Positions 35,899 through 43,664 of a stretch of DNA of 64,000 bases are shown one piece after another. How positions within the stretch are numbered: position 1 is the first letter of the stretch; each line of letters opens with the position of its first letter. Origin of the DNA: Novosphingobium aerophilum (lineage in GTDB: Bacteria > Pseudomonadota > Alphaproteobacteria > Sphingomonadales > Sphingomonadaceae); contig NZ_JACLAU010000001.1 of assembly GCF_014230305.1 (NCBI RefSeq), forward strand, positions 372,001 to 436,000, written 5' to 3'. The notes beneath the pieces were generated by a model. It made no database searches and was not told the DNA's origin. It saw only the letters and a list, made by a program, of their open reading frames with translations. The translations under genes were made by a program, and so were the position numbers.

Positions 35899-36421
35899 CC
35901 AGCGGTCGGGCATAGCCGGGATCGCTGCGGTCGCGTGCCGCGATCCCGTTCAGAGCGGCATCCGCGATCTCGCCGAAGGGCAGGGGAAGGGAGGGCTGCA
36001 GGCAGTTCCATTCGATCAGGTTGATGCGCAGGGCGATGCGCCAGCCATCGGCGCCACGCTCGAGCCGGTCGATGTAGCGCCCGCCAGCCTGCATGACCGT
36101 TTCGCCTCCGTCCGCCGTGAAGGGGTGGTTGCGGGCGATGAACTGGTAATAGGTCTCGCTGTGCGCTTCATCGCCCACGATCTCCACCGAATGGTTCAGC
36201 AGGAGGTGCTGGGTCATCGGCTGAGCCGCCTCGTGCATCGGCACCGCCCAGTCCCAGCAATCGGCCGGCGAGCCAACGAAGGGTCCAGCGGCGATCTCGG
36301 CGTGGGGGTGAAAGGCGGACAGGAACAGGTCGCGGTCGAACCGGTCCATGCCGCGGCAGAACCGCGTCAGGCAGTCGAGGATCTCCTGCCGGTCGGCAAG
36401 CCACGCCAGCCGGTCGCTCAT
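35870..36421 (-). CDS. SnoaL/NTF2-like protein
   Basis: 183 aa. Opens LAWLADRQEILDCLTRFCRGMDRFDRDLF, the SnoaL_4 helix, followed by the curved beta-sheet with MTQHLLLNHSVEIVGDEAHSETYY and GGRYIDRLERGADGWRIA. It is likely a small dehydratase, isomerase or cyclase-type enzyme, or a structural partner; no catalytic set can be assigned with certainty. ATG 36421 overlaps the upstream gene stop by four bases, so it is the last gene of a four-gene minus-strand operon (SDR, SDR, NTF2, NTF2). Confidence 0.78.
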   Translation of the reverse strand: MSDRLAWLADRQEILDCLTRFCRGMDRFDRDLFLSAFHPHAEIAAGPFVGSPADCWDWAVPMHEAAQPMTQHLLLNHSVEIVGDEAHSETYYQFIARNHPFTADGGETVMQAGGRYIDRLERGADGWRIALRINLIEWNCLQPSLPLPFGEIADAALNGIAARDRSDPGYARPLVNRRPHQRP

Positions 36422-36951
36422 GCCTCGCCCCGGAAGAACCGCTCGCTCCAGTCGCCATGGGCGCGCCCGGCAAAGTGCGGCGCGCTGAAGGGCATGCCCA
36501 TCAGGCCCCCGCTCCAGTCGACCGCCGCGCCCCAGTCCTGCGACCAGTCATAGAGCATCGTTCGCGCGGCAATGCGCCAGTCGCCGTCGCGCCGCTCGAA
36601 CCGGTCGAGATAGCGGCCACCCATGCAGGTATCGTGCTCGTCGCCGCCGCCATAATCGACGCGGTGGTAGGAAATCACCTGGGTCTCGACCCGCGCCGTG
36701 TCGCCCGCCAGTTCGATGTGGCTCTGGCCCAGGACGTGCTGGGTGTTGGTGATGGCCTCGGCGCCGGGCACCACCCAGGCGAGGTATTCGGCGAAAGTGC
36801 CGCGGAACACGCCGAAGTCGGTGGTCGAATCGGGCCAGTAGGCGGATTCGATCAGGGCGGCATCGCGGCGATCCTCGCCGCGCGCCAGCCGGACCAGGGC
36901 GGCGCGGATCGCGTCGCGATCGAGCAGCGCGGCCAGACGGGGGTCAGCCAT
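36418..36951 (-). CDS. SnoaL/NTF2-like protein
   Basis: 177 aa beginning MADPRLAALLDRDAIRAALVRLARGEDRRD, with NTQHVLGQSHIELAGDTARVETQVISYH and GGRYLDRFERRDGDWRIA in the positions seen in its neighbour. The start at 36951 overlaps the preceding SDR gene by eight bases and the stop overlaps the next gene by four. Two NTF2-like genes in tandem suggest a heteromeric complex or two steps on one substrate. The fold is well supported, the reaction unknown. Confidence 0.78.
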   Translation of the reverse strand: MADPRLAALLDRDAIRAALVRLARGEDRRDAALIESAYWPDSTTDFGVFRGTFAEYLAWVVPGAEAITNTQHVLGQSHIELAGDTARVETQVISYHRVDYGGGDEHDTCMGGRYLDRFERRDGDWRIAARTMLYDWSQDWGAAVDWSGGLMGMPFSAPHFAGRAHGDWSERFFRGEA

Positions 36952-37876
36952 GGGGCACGGCCCTTTCGCGATGGGCCCATTCGAAGCTCCGGCCGAGATG
37001 ATCGGCCATGCCCGAGGGGTAGGGCGGGAAGGTCCAGCGCTCGCCCTCGGGGTCGCGGATCGCGGCAAAGTCCGCCGCGACCTCCTCGATCGTCCAGTCG
37101 GGGCGGAACACCCCCTTGGTCTCGGTGGTGAAGGCCCGCGCCATCCGGCCGGCGGCGGCGATGAAATGCTCGCCCGAAACCGTGCAATCCTCGTGCGCCA
37201 GCCAGGCCACCATCGGGGCGACCAGTTCGGGCTCCATCGGCGGATAGGCGCTGGTGTCTAGCCCATCGGCCATGCGGGTGACCGCAGCCGGGATGATCGT
37301 GTTGGAGCGGATTCCGTGGGCCCCGCCTTCCAGCGCGGTGACGTTGTTGAGCCCCAGCAGGCCGGCCTTGGACATGCCGTAGTTGACCGTGGTCTGGCTG
37401 CCGTAGAGCCCGCTGCACGACGAGGTCAGGACAACCCGGCCGTACGCCTGGGCAACCATGTGCGGGAAGGCGGCGCGGACCAGATAGAAGCCGCCCTTCA
37501 GATGAACCTCCAGCACCGCGTCGAGATCGGCGTCGGAGAGGTCGGCGATGGGGCCGTAACGGACGTTGCCGGCATTGTGGATCACGATGTCGATCCGTCC
37601 CCAGGCGGTGATCGCGGCCTGGATCATCGCCGCCGCGCCGGAGGCGAGGGCCACGCTGTCGGTCGAGGCGATCGCCTGGCCCCCGGCGGCGATGATCTCG
37701 TCCACCACCTCCTGCGCCGGATTGGCCACGATCGCGTCCCCGCGGGTTGCGCTGCCGTTGTCGTTGACCACCACCTTGCAGCCCCGCGCCGCCAGCAGCA
37801 GGGCATAGGCCCGGCCCAATCCCCGGCCGGCGCCGGTGATCACGGCCACCCGGCCATCGAAACGCAGTTCGCTCAT
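36944..37876 (-). CDS. SDR-family oxidoreductase (HSD17B4-type length)
   Basis: 310 aa. TGAGRGLGRAYALLLAARG at the N-terminus with KVVVNDNGS after the second strand (NAD preference), VIHNAGNVRYG, LTSSCS and NYGMSKAG supply the cofactor, Ser, Tyr and Lys motifs. The long C-terminal part (FTTETKGVFRPDWTIEEVAADFAAI) is found in SDRs related to the 3-hydroxyacyl-CoA dehydrogenase domain of peroxisomal multifunctional enzyme type 2. A role as 3-hydroxyacyl-CoA or ring-alcohol dehydrogenase is likely. Its ATG overlaps the upstream SDR stop by four bases. Confidence 0.88.
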   Translation of the reverse strand: MSELRFDGRVAVITGAGRGLGRAYALLLAARGCKVVVNDNGSATRGDAIVANPAQEVVDEIIAAGGQAIASTDSVALASGAAAMIQAAITAWGRIDIVIHNAGNVRYGPIADLSDADLDAVLEVHLKGGFYLVRAAFPHMVAQAYGRVVLTSSCSGLYGSQTTVNYGMSKAGLLGLNNVTALEGGAHGIRSNTIIPAAVTRMADGLDTSAYPPMEPELVAPMVAWLAHEDCTVSGEHFIAAAGRMARAFTTETKGVFRPDWTIEEVAADFAAIRDPEGERWTFPPYPSGMADHLGRSFEWAHRERAVPHG

Positions 37877-38748
37877 TGCCCGCTCACTCCTTGCACCGGC
37901 ATCCACAGCGGAGCCCCGCGCTGGTCGCGCATCGATTCCACCCAGGTGCCATCATCATCGGTCACGCCATAGTCGCGCGCGATCTCGGCGGTGATGAACT
38001 CGCCGCCGGAACGCGCCATGATCGCCGGGTCGCAGGCCATGGCCGCGATCACCCGTCCCGGATGCTCGACCGAGCTGCCCTTCTGCCCGGTGATCGAGCG
38101 GGTCATCTTGTCCGGAACCTTCGCCAGATTCTCTCGCGCGCGCTCGGTCAGGGTCAGGCCCTGCCACAGCGTCACCGCGGCGACCCCATGGGGCATCAGT
38201 TCGACCGCCATGTCGCGGGTCATTCGCCCGACCGCGGTCTTCGACGTGCCGAACAGGACGCCGTAGGTGTAGGTCACCGCCGCATAGCCCGAAATCGCCA
38301 CGATCAGCCCGCTGCCCTGCGGCACCATGATCCGCGCCGCGTGCCAGGCGGCGACGAAGTTCGAGGTTACCCCGACATCGATCATGGCCAGGTTCGATAG
38401 CGGCTTTTCCCAGAACCCCTTGGGTTCGAGCAGGTCATCCGGGATCACGAAGGCATTGTTGACCAGGATGTCGAGCCGGCCCTGTTCCGCCTCGACCCTG
38501 GCGAACAGCGCGGCGACATCGGCCGCGCTGGCGTGGTCGCAGCGCACCGCGATGCCCCGTCCACCGCGCCGCGTGCATTCGGCCGCCGTCTCGCCGACCG
38601 TGCCGGGCAGGGCATGATCCCCGGCGCTGACCGTGCGCCCGGTGACATAGACGGTCGCACCCTCGGCAGCGAGCGCCAGCGCGATGCCCTTGCCGATCCC
38701 GCGGCTCGCTCCGGTCACAACAGCAACCTTGCCCTGCAGCTTGCCCAT
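37873..38748 (-). CDS. SDR-family protein (DHRS1-like) with Phe in place of the catalytic Tyr
   Basis: 291 aa. Cofactor motif TGASRGIG (13-20), VYVTGRTV (an Arg after strand two suggests NADP), VNNAF at 97-100 and AISGYA with Ser153 are as expected for DHRS1-like SDRs. At the catalytic YxxxK position the sequence is F166-G-T-S-K170, so Tyr is replaced by Phe. The conserved Lys is kept. It may be a non-redox or weakly active member, or use a nearby Tyr (Y160, Y162). The truncated gene at 63679 is a paralogue (shared GDHALPGT and GIAVRCDHA). It heads a four-gene operon; GAGGAG precedes ATG 38748. Confidence 0.85.
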   Translation of the reverse strand: MGKLQGKVAVVTGASRGIGKGIALALAAEGATVYVTGRTVSAGDHALPGTVGETAAECTRRGGRGIAVRCDHASAADVAALFARVEAEQGRLDILVNNAFVIPDDLLEPKGFWEKPLSNLAMIDVGVTSNFVAAWHAARIMVPQGSGLIVAISGYAAVTYTYGVLFGTSKTAVGRMTRDMAVELMPHGVAAVTLWQGLTLTERARENLAKVPDKMTRSITGQKGSSVEHPGRVIAAMACDPAIMARSGGEFITAEIARDYGVTDDDGTWVESMRDQRGAPLWMPVQGVSGQ

Positions 38749-38870
38749 CGTTCACCGCTCCTCAACCCGCACTGAGGGCTAAGCAGCGGGGCGCAGCGGG
38801 TCAAACCGCTCCGGCGATGAGTCCGGGTCCCTCGCTTGACAGGGGCCCGCCAAACCGATGGCATGGGGCC

Positions 38871-39650
38871 ATGCAAACCGCCATCATCACCGGCGCGGGC
38901 AGCGGCATCGGCCTCGGCACCGCAAGACAGCTTCACGCCATGGGCATGGCCATCGTCGGCGTGGGGCGCGACCCTGCCAAGCTGGCTGCGCTGGAGCAGG
39001 CGATCGCCGATCCCGCGCGGGTCGCCACCCTGGCAGTCGACGTCACCGACCGGGACGCCCCGACGCGCATCGTGCAACTGGCGCTCGAGCGGTTCGGGCG
39101 GATCGACTTTCTGATCAACAATGCCGGGGCCGGCAGCCCCAAGCCGCTCGACGAGACCGACGATGCCATGCTCGACGGCTTTCTCGATCTGATGCTGAAA
39201 GCGCCCTTCCGGCTGGCGCGCGAGGTGATCCCCCATCTCGCGCCCGGTTCGGGCATCGTCAACGTCACCTCGACCTTCGCGATGATCGGCGGGCGGCGCG
39301 GCGGCGCCTATTCGGCGGCCAAGGGCGGGCTCAAGTCGCTGACCGAACACATGGCCTGCGAATATGGCCCGCGGGGCATCCGCTCCAACTGCGTGGCCCC
39401 CGGCGTGACCATGACCGACATGGTGCGGCATCGCTTCGCCGACGAGACCTTCAAGCGCAACAATGTCGAGACCACCCCTTATCCGCGCCTGGCCGAGGTG
39501 GACGATGTCGCCAGCACGATCGCGTTCCTCTGTTCACCCGGGGCGGAGCTGATCAACGGCCAGTCGATCGTGGTCGACGGAGGGTGGACCCGGACCAAGT
39601 ATCTGAGCCCGCGAGCCCTGACCTCGCGCTGGGTGGAGGACGAGCAATGA
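38871..39650 (+). CDS. SDR-family oxidoreductase
   Basis: 259 aa. MQTAIITGAGSGIGLGTARQL gives the cofactor motif at 8-15; LINNAGAG, VTSTF and AYSAAKGG supply the Asn, Ser, Tyr and Lys tetrad. VGVGRD after the second strand suggests NADP. The C-terminus INGQSIVVDGGWTRTKY is FabG-like. It starts 122 bases from the divergent SDR operon; a TTGACA hexamer lies at 38836-38841. Its stop overlaps the start of the following NTF2-like gene by four bases. Confidence 0.9.
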   Translation: MQTAIITGAGSGIGLGTARQLHAMGMAIVGVGRDPAKLAALEQAIADPARVATLAVDVTDRDAPTRIVQLALERFGRIDFLINNAGAGSPKPLDETDDAMLDGFLDLMLKAPFRLAREVIPHLAPGSGIVNVTSTFAMIGGRRGGAYSAAKGGLKSLTEHMACEYGPRGIRSNCVAPGVTMTDMVRHRFADETFKRNNVETTPYPRLAEVDDVASTIAFLCSPGAELINGQSIVVDGGWTRTKYLSPRALTSRWVEDEQ

Positions 39651-40138
39651 CCGATCTTATCGCTGCCGATTTCGGCATTCGCCAGCTGCACGCCCGTTTT
39701 GTCGACGCGGTCTGGCGGCAGGATGCCGAACAGTTCGCCGCCTGCTGGACCCGCGAGGGGCTGTGGAAGATCGCCGGGATGGAGGTGCGCGGGCGCGCGT
39801 CTCTGGTCGAGGCCTGCGAGAAGCTGCTGGGCCGCTGTCGCCGCATCCATCTGCTGGTCGGCCCGGCGCAGCTGCACGCCGAGGACGGTGACGTGCTCGG
39901 GCGGCTCAACATCACCGAATTCGCCACGATGCACGATGGCAGCACCGCGATGACCATCGGCTGGTACCATGACCGCTATGCCGAGGAAGACGGGCTGTGG
40001 CGCTTCGCCTCGCGCCACTGGAGCTTTAAGTACCGCGGCGCGCCGGACCTGACCGGGGCCTGGATCGATACGCCCGACTACGGCGCCTTCCCCGCCTTCC
40101 CGGCAGCGGACGAGCCGACCTTCGTGCGCAAGGCCTGA
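39647..40138 (+). CDS. SnoaL/NTF2-like protein
   Basis: 163 aa. IRQLHARFVDAVWRQDAEQFAACWTREGLWKI is the usual opening helix pair of this fold, then EVRGRASLVEAC, a LNITEFATMHDGSTAMTIGWY strand region and a basic HWSFKYRG strand. Translationally coupled to the preceding SDR (ATGA overlap). Probably acts on, or binds, the SDR product. Fourth member of the family in this window and the most divergent of them. Confidence 0.75.
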   Translation: MTDLIAADFGIRQLHARFVDAVWRQDAEQFAACWTREGLWKIAGMEVRGRASLVEACEKLLGRCRRIHLLVGPAQLHAEDGDVLGRLNITEFATMHDGSTAMTIGWYHDRYAEEDGLWRFASRHWSFKYRGAPDLTGAWIDTPDYGAFPAFPAADEPTFVRKA

Positions 40139-40180
40139 TATCGCCCCGGCGCTATACGCCGACCCGGCGGCCACGCGTGA

Positions 40181-40211
40181 TTGACGTTAATCAACAGTAC
40201 TGTTGATAACG
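40181..40211 (+). promoter_or_regulatory. Promoter with a palindromic operator ahead of the monooxygenase gene
   Basis: ATCAACAGTACTGTTGAT at 40190-40207 is a perfect 18-base palindrome; CGTT on the left and AACG on the right extend it with a one-base bulge. TTGACG at 40181-40186 and GATAAC at 40205-40210 with an 18-base spacer form a plausible promoter, so the palindrome fills the spacer. This is the classic arrangement for a repressor (ACAGTACTGT cores are common TetR-family sites). The monooxygenase ATG is about 35 bases downstream. Confidence 0.65.
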
Positions 40212-40244
40212 AGCCGGGACATAAAGACGAGAGGGATGCCTGCC

Positions 40245-42068
40245 ATGACCTGCCAGCCGACCACGGTGCCGTCGCCCGATACGTTCGACATTCCGGCGCT
40301 GCGGGAAAAGTACCGGATCGAGAAGGACCGGCGGATGCGCCGCGAGGGCCAGGCCCAGTACGTCCGCCTGGGGCAGGGCGACACCGGCGACCTTGCGCTC
40401 GATCCCTATGCCCCCGTCGCCCCGCGCGCTGCGCTGGACGAGGAGTTGGACGTGCTGGTGCTCGGCGCCGGCTGGGGCGGCATCAAGGCCAGCTACCACC
40501 TGACCAAGCTGGGCGTCACCAGCATCCGCAACGTCGACACCGCGGGCGATTTCGGCGGGGTATGGTACTGGAACAAGTATCCTGGCGTGCAGTGCGACAA
40601 CGATGCCTACTGCTATTTGCCGCTGCTGGAGGAAATGGGCTTCCTGCCCTCGAAGAAGTTCGCCGACGGCAACGAGATCCAGGCCTATGCCCGATCGATC
40701 GCCGAGCGCTTTGGCTTTGCCGACAAGGCCCTGCTGCACACCCAGGTGACCAGCTTCCGCTGGGACGAGGGCCTGCGCCGCTGGATCGTCACCACCAACC
40801 GCGGCGATACCCTGCGGCCGCGCTTCGTGGTGGTCGCGCCGGGCGTGCTCAACATGCCCAAGCTGCCCGCGATCAAGGGGATCGACCAGTTCAGGGGCAA
40901 GCTGTTCCACACCTCGCGCTGGGACTATGGCTACACCGGGGGCAGCCCCGACAATGCCACGCTGGACCGGCTGGCCGACAAGCGCGTGGCGATCGTCGGC
41001 ACCGGCGCAACCGCGATCCAGGCCGTGCCGCACCTCGCGCGCCATGCCAAGCATCTCTATGTGATCCAGCGCACGCCCTCGACCGTGGACGAACGGCCCA
41101 ACCCGCCGACCGATCCCGAATGGGCCGCCGCGCTCCAACCCGGCTGGCAGGCCCGGCGCATCGCCAACTTCCATCGCGGTGCCCAGGAGGTCTACCAGTT
41201 CGGCGAGGAAGACCTGATCTGCGACATCTGGACCGAGATCAACCGCAACCTCGCCGCACAGATCGCCGCCGGGGGAAGGGAGATCCCGCTCGAGGAATAC
41301 TTCGCCCGGCGCGAGATCATGGACTTCCAGGTGATGGAGCGCCTGCGCGCCCGCTGCGACGAGCTGGTCAAGGACCCGCAGACGGCGGCGGCGCTGAAGC
41401 CGTGGTACCACCACCTGTGCAAGCGCCCGCTGTCCAGCAACGACTATTACCCGACCTTCAACCGCGACAATGTCACGCTGGTCGACGTGTCCGACACCCA
41501 GGGCATCCAGGAACTGACCGAGACCGGCTTCATCGCCAACGGTCAGGAACACCCGGTCGACTGCGTGATCTTCGCCAGCGGGTTCGAGGTGACCTCGGAC
41601 CTCAACCGGCGCTGGGGCATCCCGCAGTTCGAAGGGGCAGAGGGGCGTTCCATCTACGATCACTGGCGCGACGGGCCGCTGACCTTCCACGGGATCACCA
41701 CCCACGGTTTCCCGAACATGGCCTTCATCGGCTACATCCAGGGCGGGATCAACTCGTCGGTGACCGAGCACTTCGGCCGCCAGGGCGCCCATGCCGCCTG
41801 GATCTTCGCCGAATGCCTGAAGCGCGGGATCAGCCGGGTGGAGCCCTCGCAGGCGGCGATGGACGCCTACGTGCGGACCTACAACGAGATCAAGCCCGAC
41901 GTCTCGGCCCTGCAGCAGCGTTGCCCGCCGGGCTATTTCAACAACGAGGGCGAAGCCAACCCCAAGTGGGCGCTGTTCCCCGGCTGGGGCTATGGCTGGG
42001 ACAACTTCGAGGCCATGCTCGCCGAATGGCGCGACAAGGGCGACATGGAAGGAATGGTCCTGGCCTGA
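40245..42068 (+). CDS. Baeyer-Villiger-type flavin monooxygenase
   Basis: 607 aa, the size of the larger type I BVMOs (cyclopentadecanone and steroid monooxygenases). The first Rossmann motif VLGAGWGG (72-79) binds FAD, GTGATA (252-257) binds NADPH, and the BVMO fingerprint FRGKLFHTSRW (216-226, FxGxxxHxxxW) is complete; YPGVQCDNDAY follows the FAD motif as usual. It inserts oxygen next to a ketone to give an ester or lactone. ATG 40245 is chosen because GAGAGGG lies nine bases upstream; ATG 40236 is directly against the SD. It is followed after 29 bases by a Rieske gene. Confidence 0.9.
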   Translation: MTCQPTTVPSPDTFDIPALREKYRIEKDRRMRREGQAQYVRLGQGDTGDLALDPYAPVAPRAALDEELDVLVLGAGWGGIKASYHLTKLGVTSIRNVDTAGDFGGVWYWNKYPGVQCDNDAYCYLPLLEEMGFLPSKKFADGNEIQAYARSIAERFGFADKALLHTQVTSFRWDEGLRRWIVTTNRGDTLRPRFVVVAPGVLNMPKLPAIKGIDQFRGKLFHTSRWDYGYTGGSPDNATLDRLADKRVAIVGTGATAIQAVPHLARHAKHLYVIQRTPSTVDERPNPPTDPEWAAALQPGWQARRIANFHRGAQEVYQFGEEDLICDIWTEINRNLAAQIAAGGREIPLEEYFARREIMDFQVMERLRARCDELVKDPQTAAALKPWYHHLCKRPLSSNDYYPTFNRDNVTLVDVSDTQGIQELTETGFIANGQEHPVDCVIFASGFEVTSDLNRRWGIPQFEGAEGRSIYDHWRDGPLTFHGITTHGFPNMAFIGYIQGGINSSVTEHFGRQGAHAAWIFAECLKRGISRVEPSQAAMDAYVRTYNEIKPDVSALQQRCPPGYFNNEGEANPKWALFPGWGYGWDNFEAMLAEWRDKGDMEGMVLA

Positions 42069-42097
42069 CCGGCCGGACCCTGCGGGAGCGCAAGACC

Positions 42098-43513
42098 ATG
42101 AACGATCGCAGCAGCACTGCCGGCCGGCCGCTCGGCGCGGCGGACCTCGCGGCGGAAGTGGCCGCCACTTACGGGACCGAGGCCTTCCTGTCGGCGGACT
42201 ATGCCCGGGCCGAGAAGGACCGGCTGTGGCCGCGCGTGTGGCAGATGGCCGGGCGCCTGGAAGACATCCCCGAAGTCGGCGATTTCCTGACCTACGACAT
42301 CTGCGACGATTCGATCATCATCGTCCGCACCGGGCCCGACACGATCAAGGCGTTCCACAATGTCTGTTCGCACCGCGGCCGGCAGCTGATCGACACCCCG
42401 GCGACCAGCAACGGGGTGCGCGGCAAGGCGCGCAACTTCATCTGCGCCTTCCATGGCTGGACCTACGATCTGGACGGGCAGTGCACCTACATCCTCGACA
42501 AGGACGACTGGCACGGCGCGCTCGATTCGACCTGCACCTCGCTTTCGCCGGTGCGGGTCGATACCTGGGGCGGGTTTATCTATGTCGACATGCGCGCGGA
42601 AGGCGAAAGCCTGGAGGAGTTCCTGGGTGACGCCGGGCGCATCCTCAAGCACTTCGAGCTCGACAAGATGCGCTACAAGTGGCGCCAGTGGGTGATCTAC
42701 CCGGCCAACTGGAAGACCTCGATCGAGGCCTTCATGGAGCCCTATCACACCACCACGACTCACAATCAGCTGACTGCCTACGCCGAGTTCTATGCCTATT
42801 CGAAGGCGTACGGGCTGCACTCGGTGTCCGGCTTCGACCAGCGCAAGCAGGCCGAAACGACGGTGCAGGGCGGGTCGGTCAGCCGCGCCGGCAAGGGGGC
42901 CGACCCCCGTGTCTCGACTTACGAGCTGGCGCGCGAGAACTACACCACGATCAATTACTCGGCCTCGACCGATACGCTCATCGCCGCCGCGGCGCGGCTG
43001 AAGGACGAGCTGCCCGAGACCGCGACCGTGGCCGAAGTGATGGCGCACTGGATGAAGAGCGCCAAGGCCGACGACGCTGCCCGCGGCGTGATCTGGCCCG
43101 AGATCCCGCCCGAGGTGATGGCCGAGGCGGGTCTGGCCTGGACCCTGTTTCCCAACCAGAACATCCTCCAGGGCGTCACCTTTGCGCTGTGCTATCGCGC
43201 GCGTCCCTATGGCAACGATCCGGACAAGTGCATCTTCGAGGCCTATGCGCTGGAGCGCTATCCCGAGGGCGAGGAACCGCAGACCGAATGGGTCTATGCC
43301 GAACCCACCGAGGAGAACTGGGGCCTGGTGCTGGCACAGGACTTCGCCAACATGCGTTGGGTCCACAAGGGGATGAAGTCACGCGGGTTCCGCGGCGCGC
43401 TGCCCAATCCGCATCAGGAACAGAAGATCATCAACATGCACCGCAACCTGGCCGAATTCATGGGCCGGGGCGCGCCGGTGATCCTGCCTGACGCGCCCGA
43501 CGCCGCCGGTTGA
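42098..43513 (+). CDS. Rieske non-heme iron oxygenase, alpha subunit
   Basis: 471 aa. Cluster ligands C90/H92 (CSHRG) and C116/H119 (CAFHG); mononuclear iron His H217 and H222 in EAFMEPYHTTTTHNQL. Closely related to the Rieske protein at 17007 in both insertion length and C-terminal blocks (DPDKCIFEAYALERYPEGEEP, FANMRWVHKGMKSRGFRG). SD GGGAG precedes ATG 42098. It is co-transcribed with the BVMO, giving two oxygenases in one message; the Rieske ferredoxin encoded at 48535 may feed it electrons. No beta subunit is visible. Confidence 0.92.
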   Translation: MNDRSSTAGRPLGAADLAAEVAATYGTEAFLSADYARAEKDRLWPRVWQMAGRLEDIPEVGDFLTYDICDDSIIIVRTGPDTIKAFHNVCSHRGRQLIDTPATSNGVRGKARNFICAFHGWTYDLDGQCTYILDKDDWHGALDSTCTSLSPVRVDTWGGFIYVDMRAEGESLEEFLGDAGRILKHFELDKMRYKWRQWVIYPANWKTSIEAFMEPYHTTTTHNQLTAYAEFYAYSKAYGLHSVSGFDQRKQAETTVQGGSVSRAGKGADPRVSTYELARENYTTINYSASTDTLIAAAARLKDELPETATVAEVMAHWMKSAKADDAARGVIWPEIPPEVMAEAGLAWTLFPNQNILQGVTFALCYRARPYGNDPDKCIFEAYALERYPEGEEPQTEWVYAEPTEENWGLVLAQDFANMRWVHKGMKSRGFRGALPNPHQEQKIINMHRNLAEFMGRGAPVILPDAPDAAG

Positions 43514-43612
43514 ACCGGCGCGCGGCGGGCGCGGTCCATCCCTCCGGCGATGATATGCGGAGCCCCCGCGATATCCGTTGCCGGTTTGGTGGATCGACGG
43601 CAATCGACGCAA

Positions 43613-43630
43613 CTTGCGGGTACCCGCAAG
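43613..43630. promoter_or_regulatory. Perfect palindrome ahead of the ThDP enzyme gene
   Basis: CTTGCGGGTACCCGCAAG is an 18-base perfect palindrome, 35 bases before the start codon at 43665. Its position suits a repressor site downstream of or over the promoter. It differs in sequence from the palindrome at 40190, so a different regulator would be involved. It could also form a hairpin in the 5' leader, but with no loop it is better read as a DNA operator. Confidence 0.5.
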
Positions 43631-43664
43631 AGACCGAGACAGACAGCAAAGACAGGGCCAGCCG

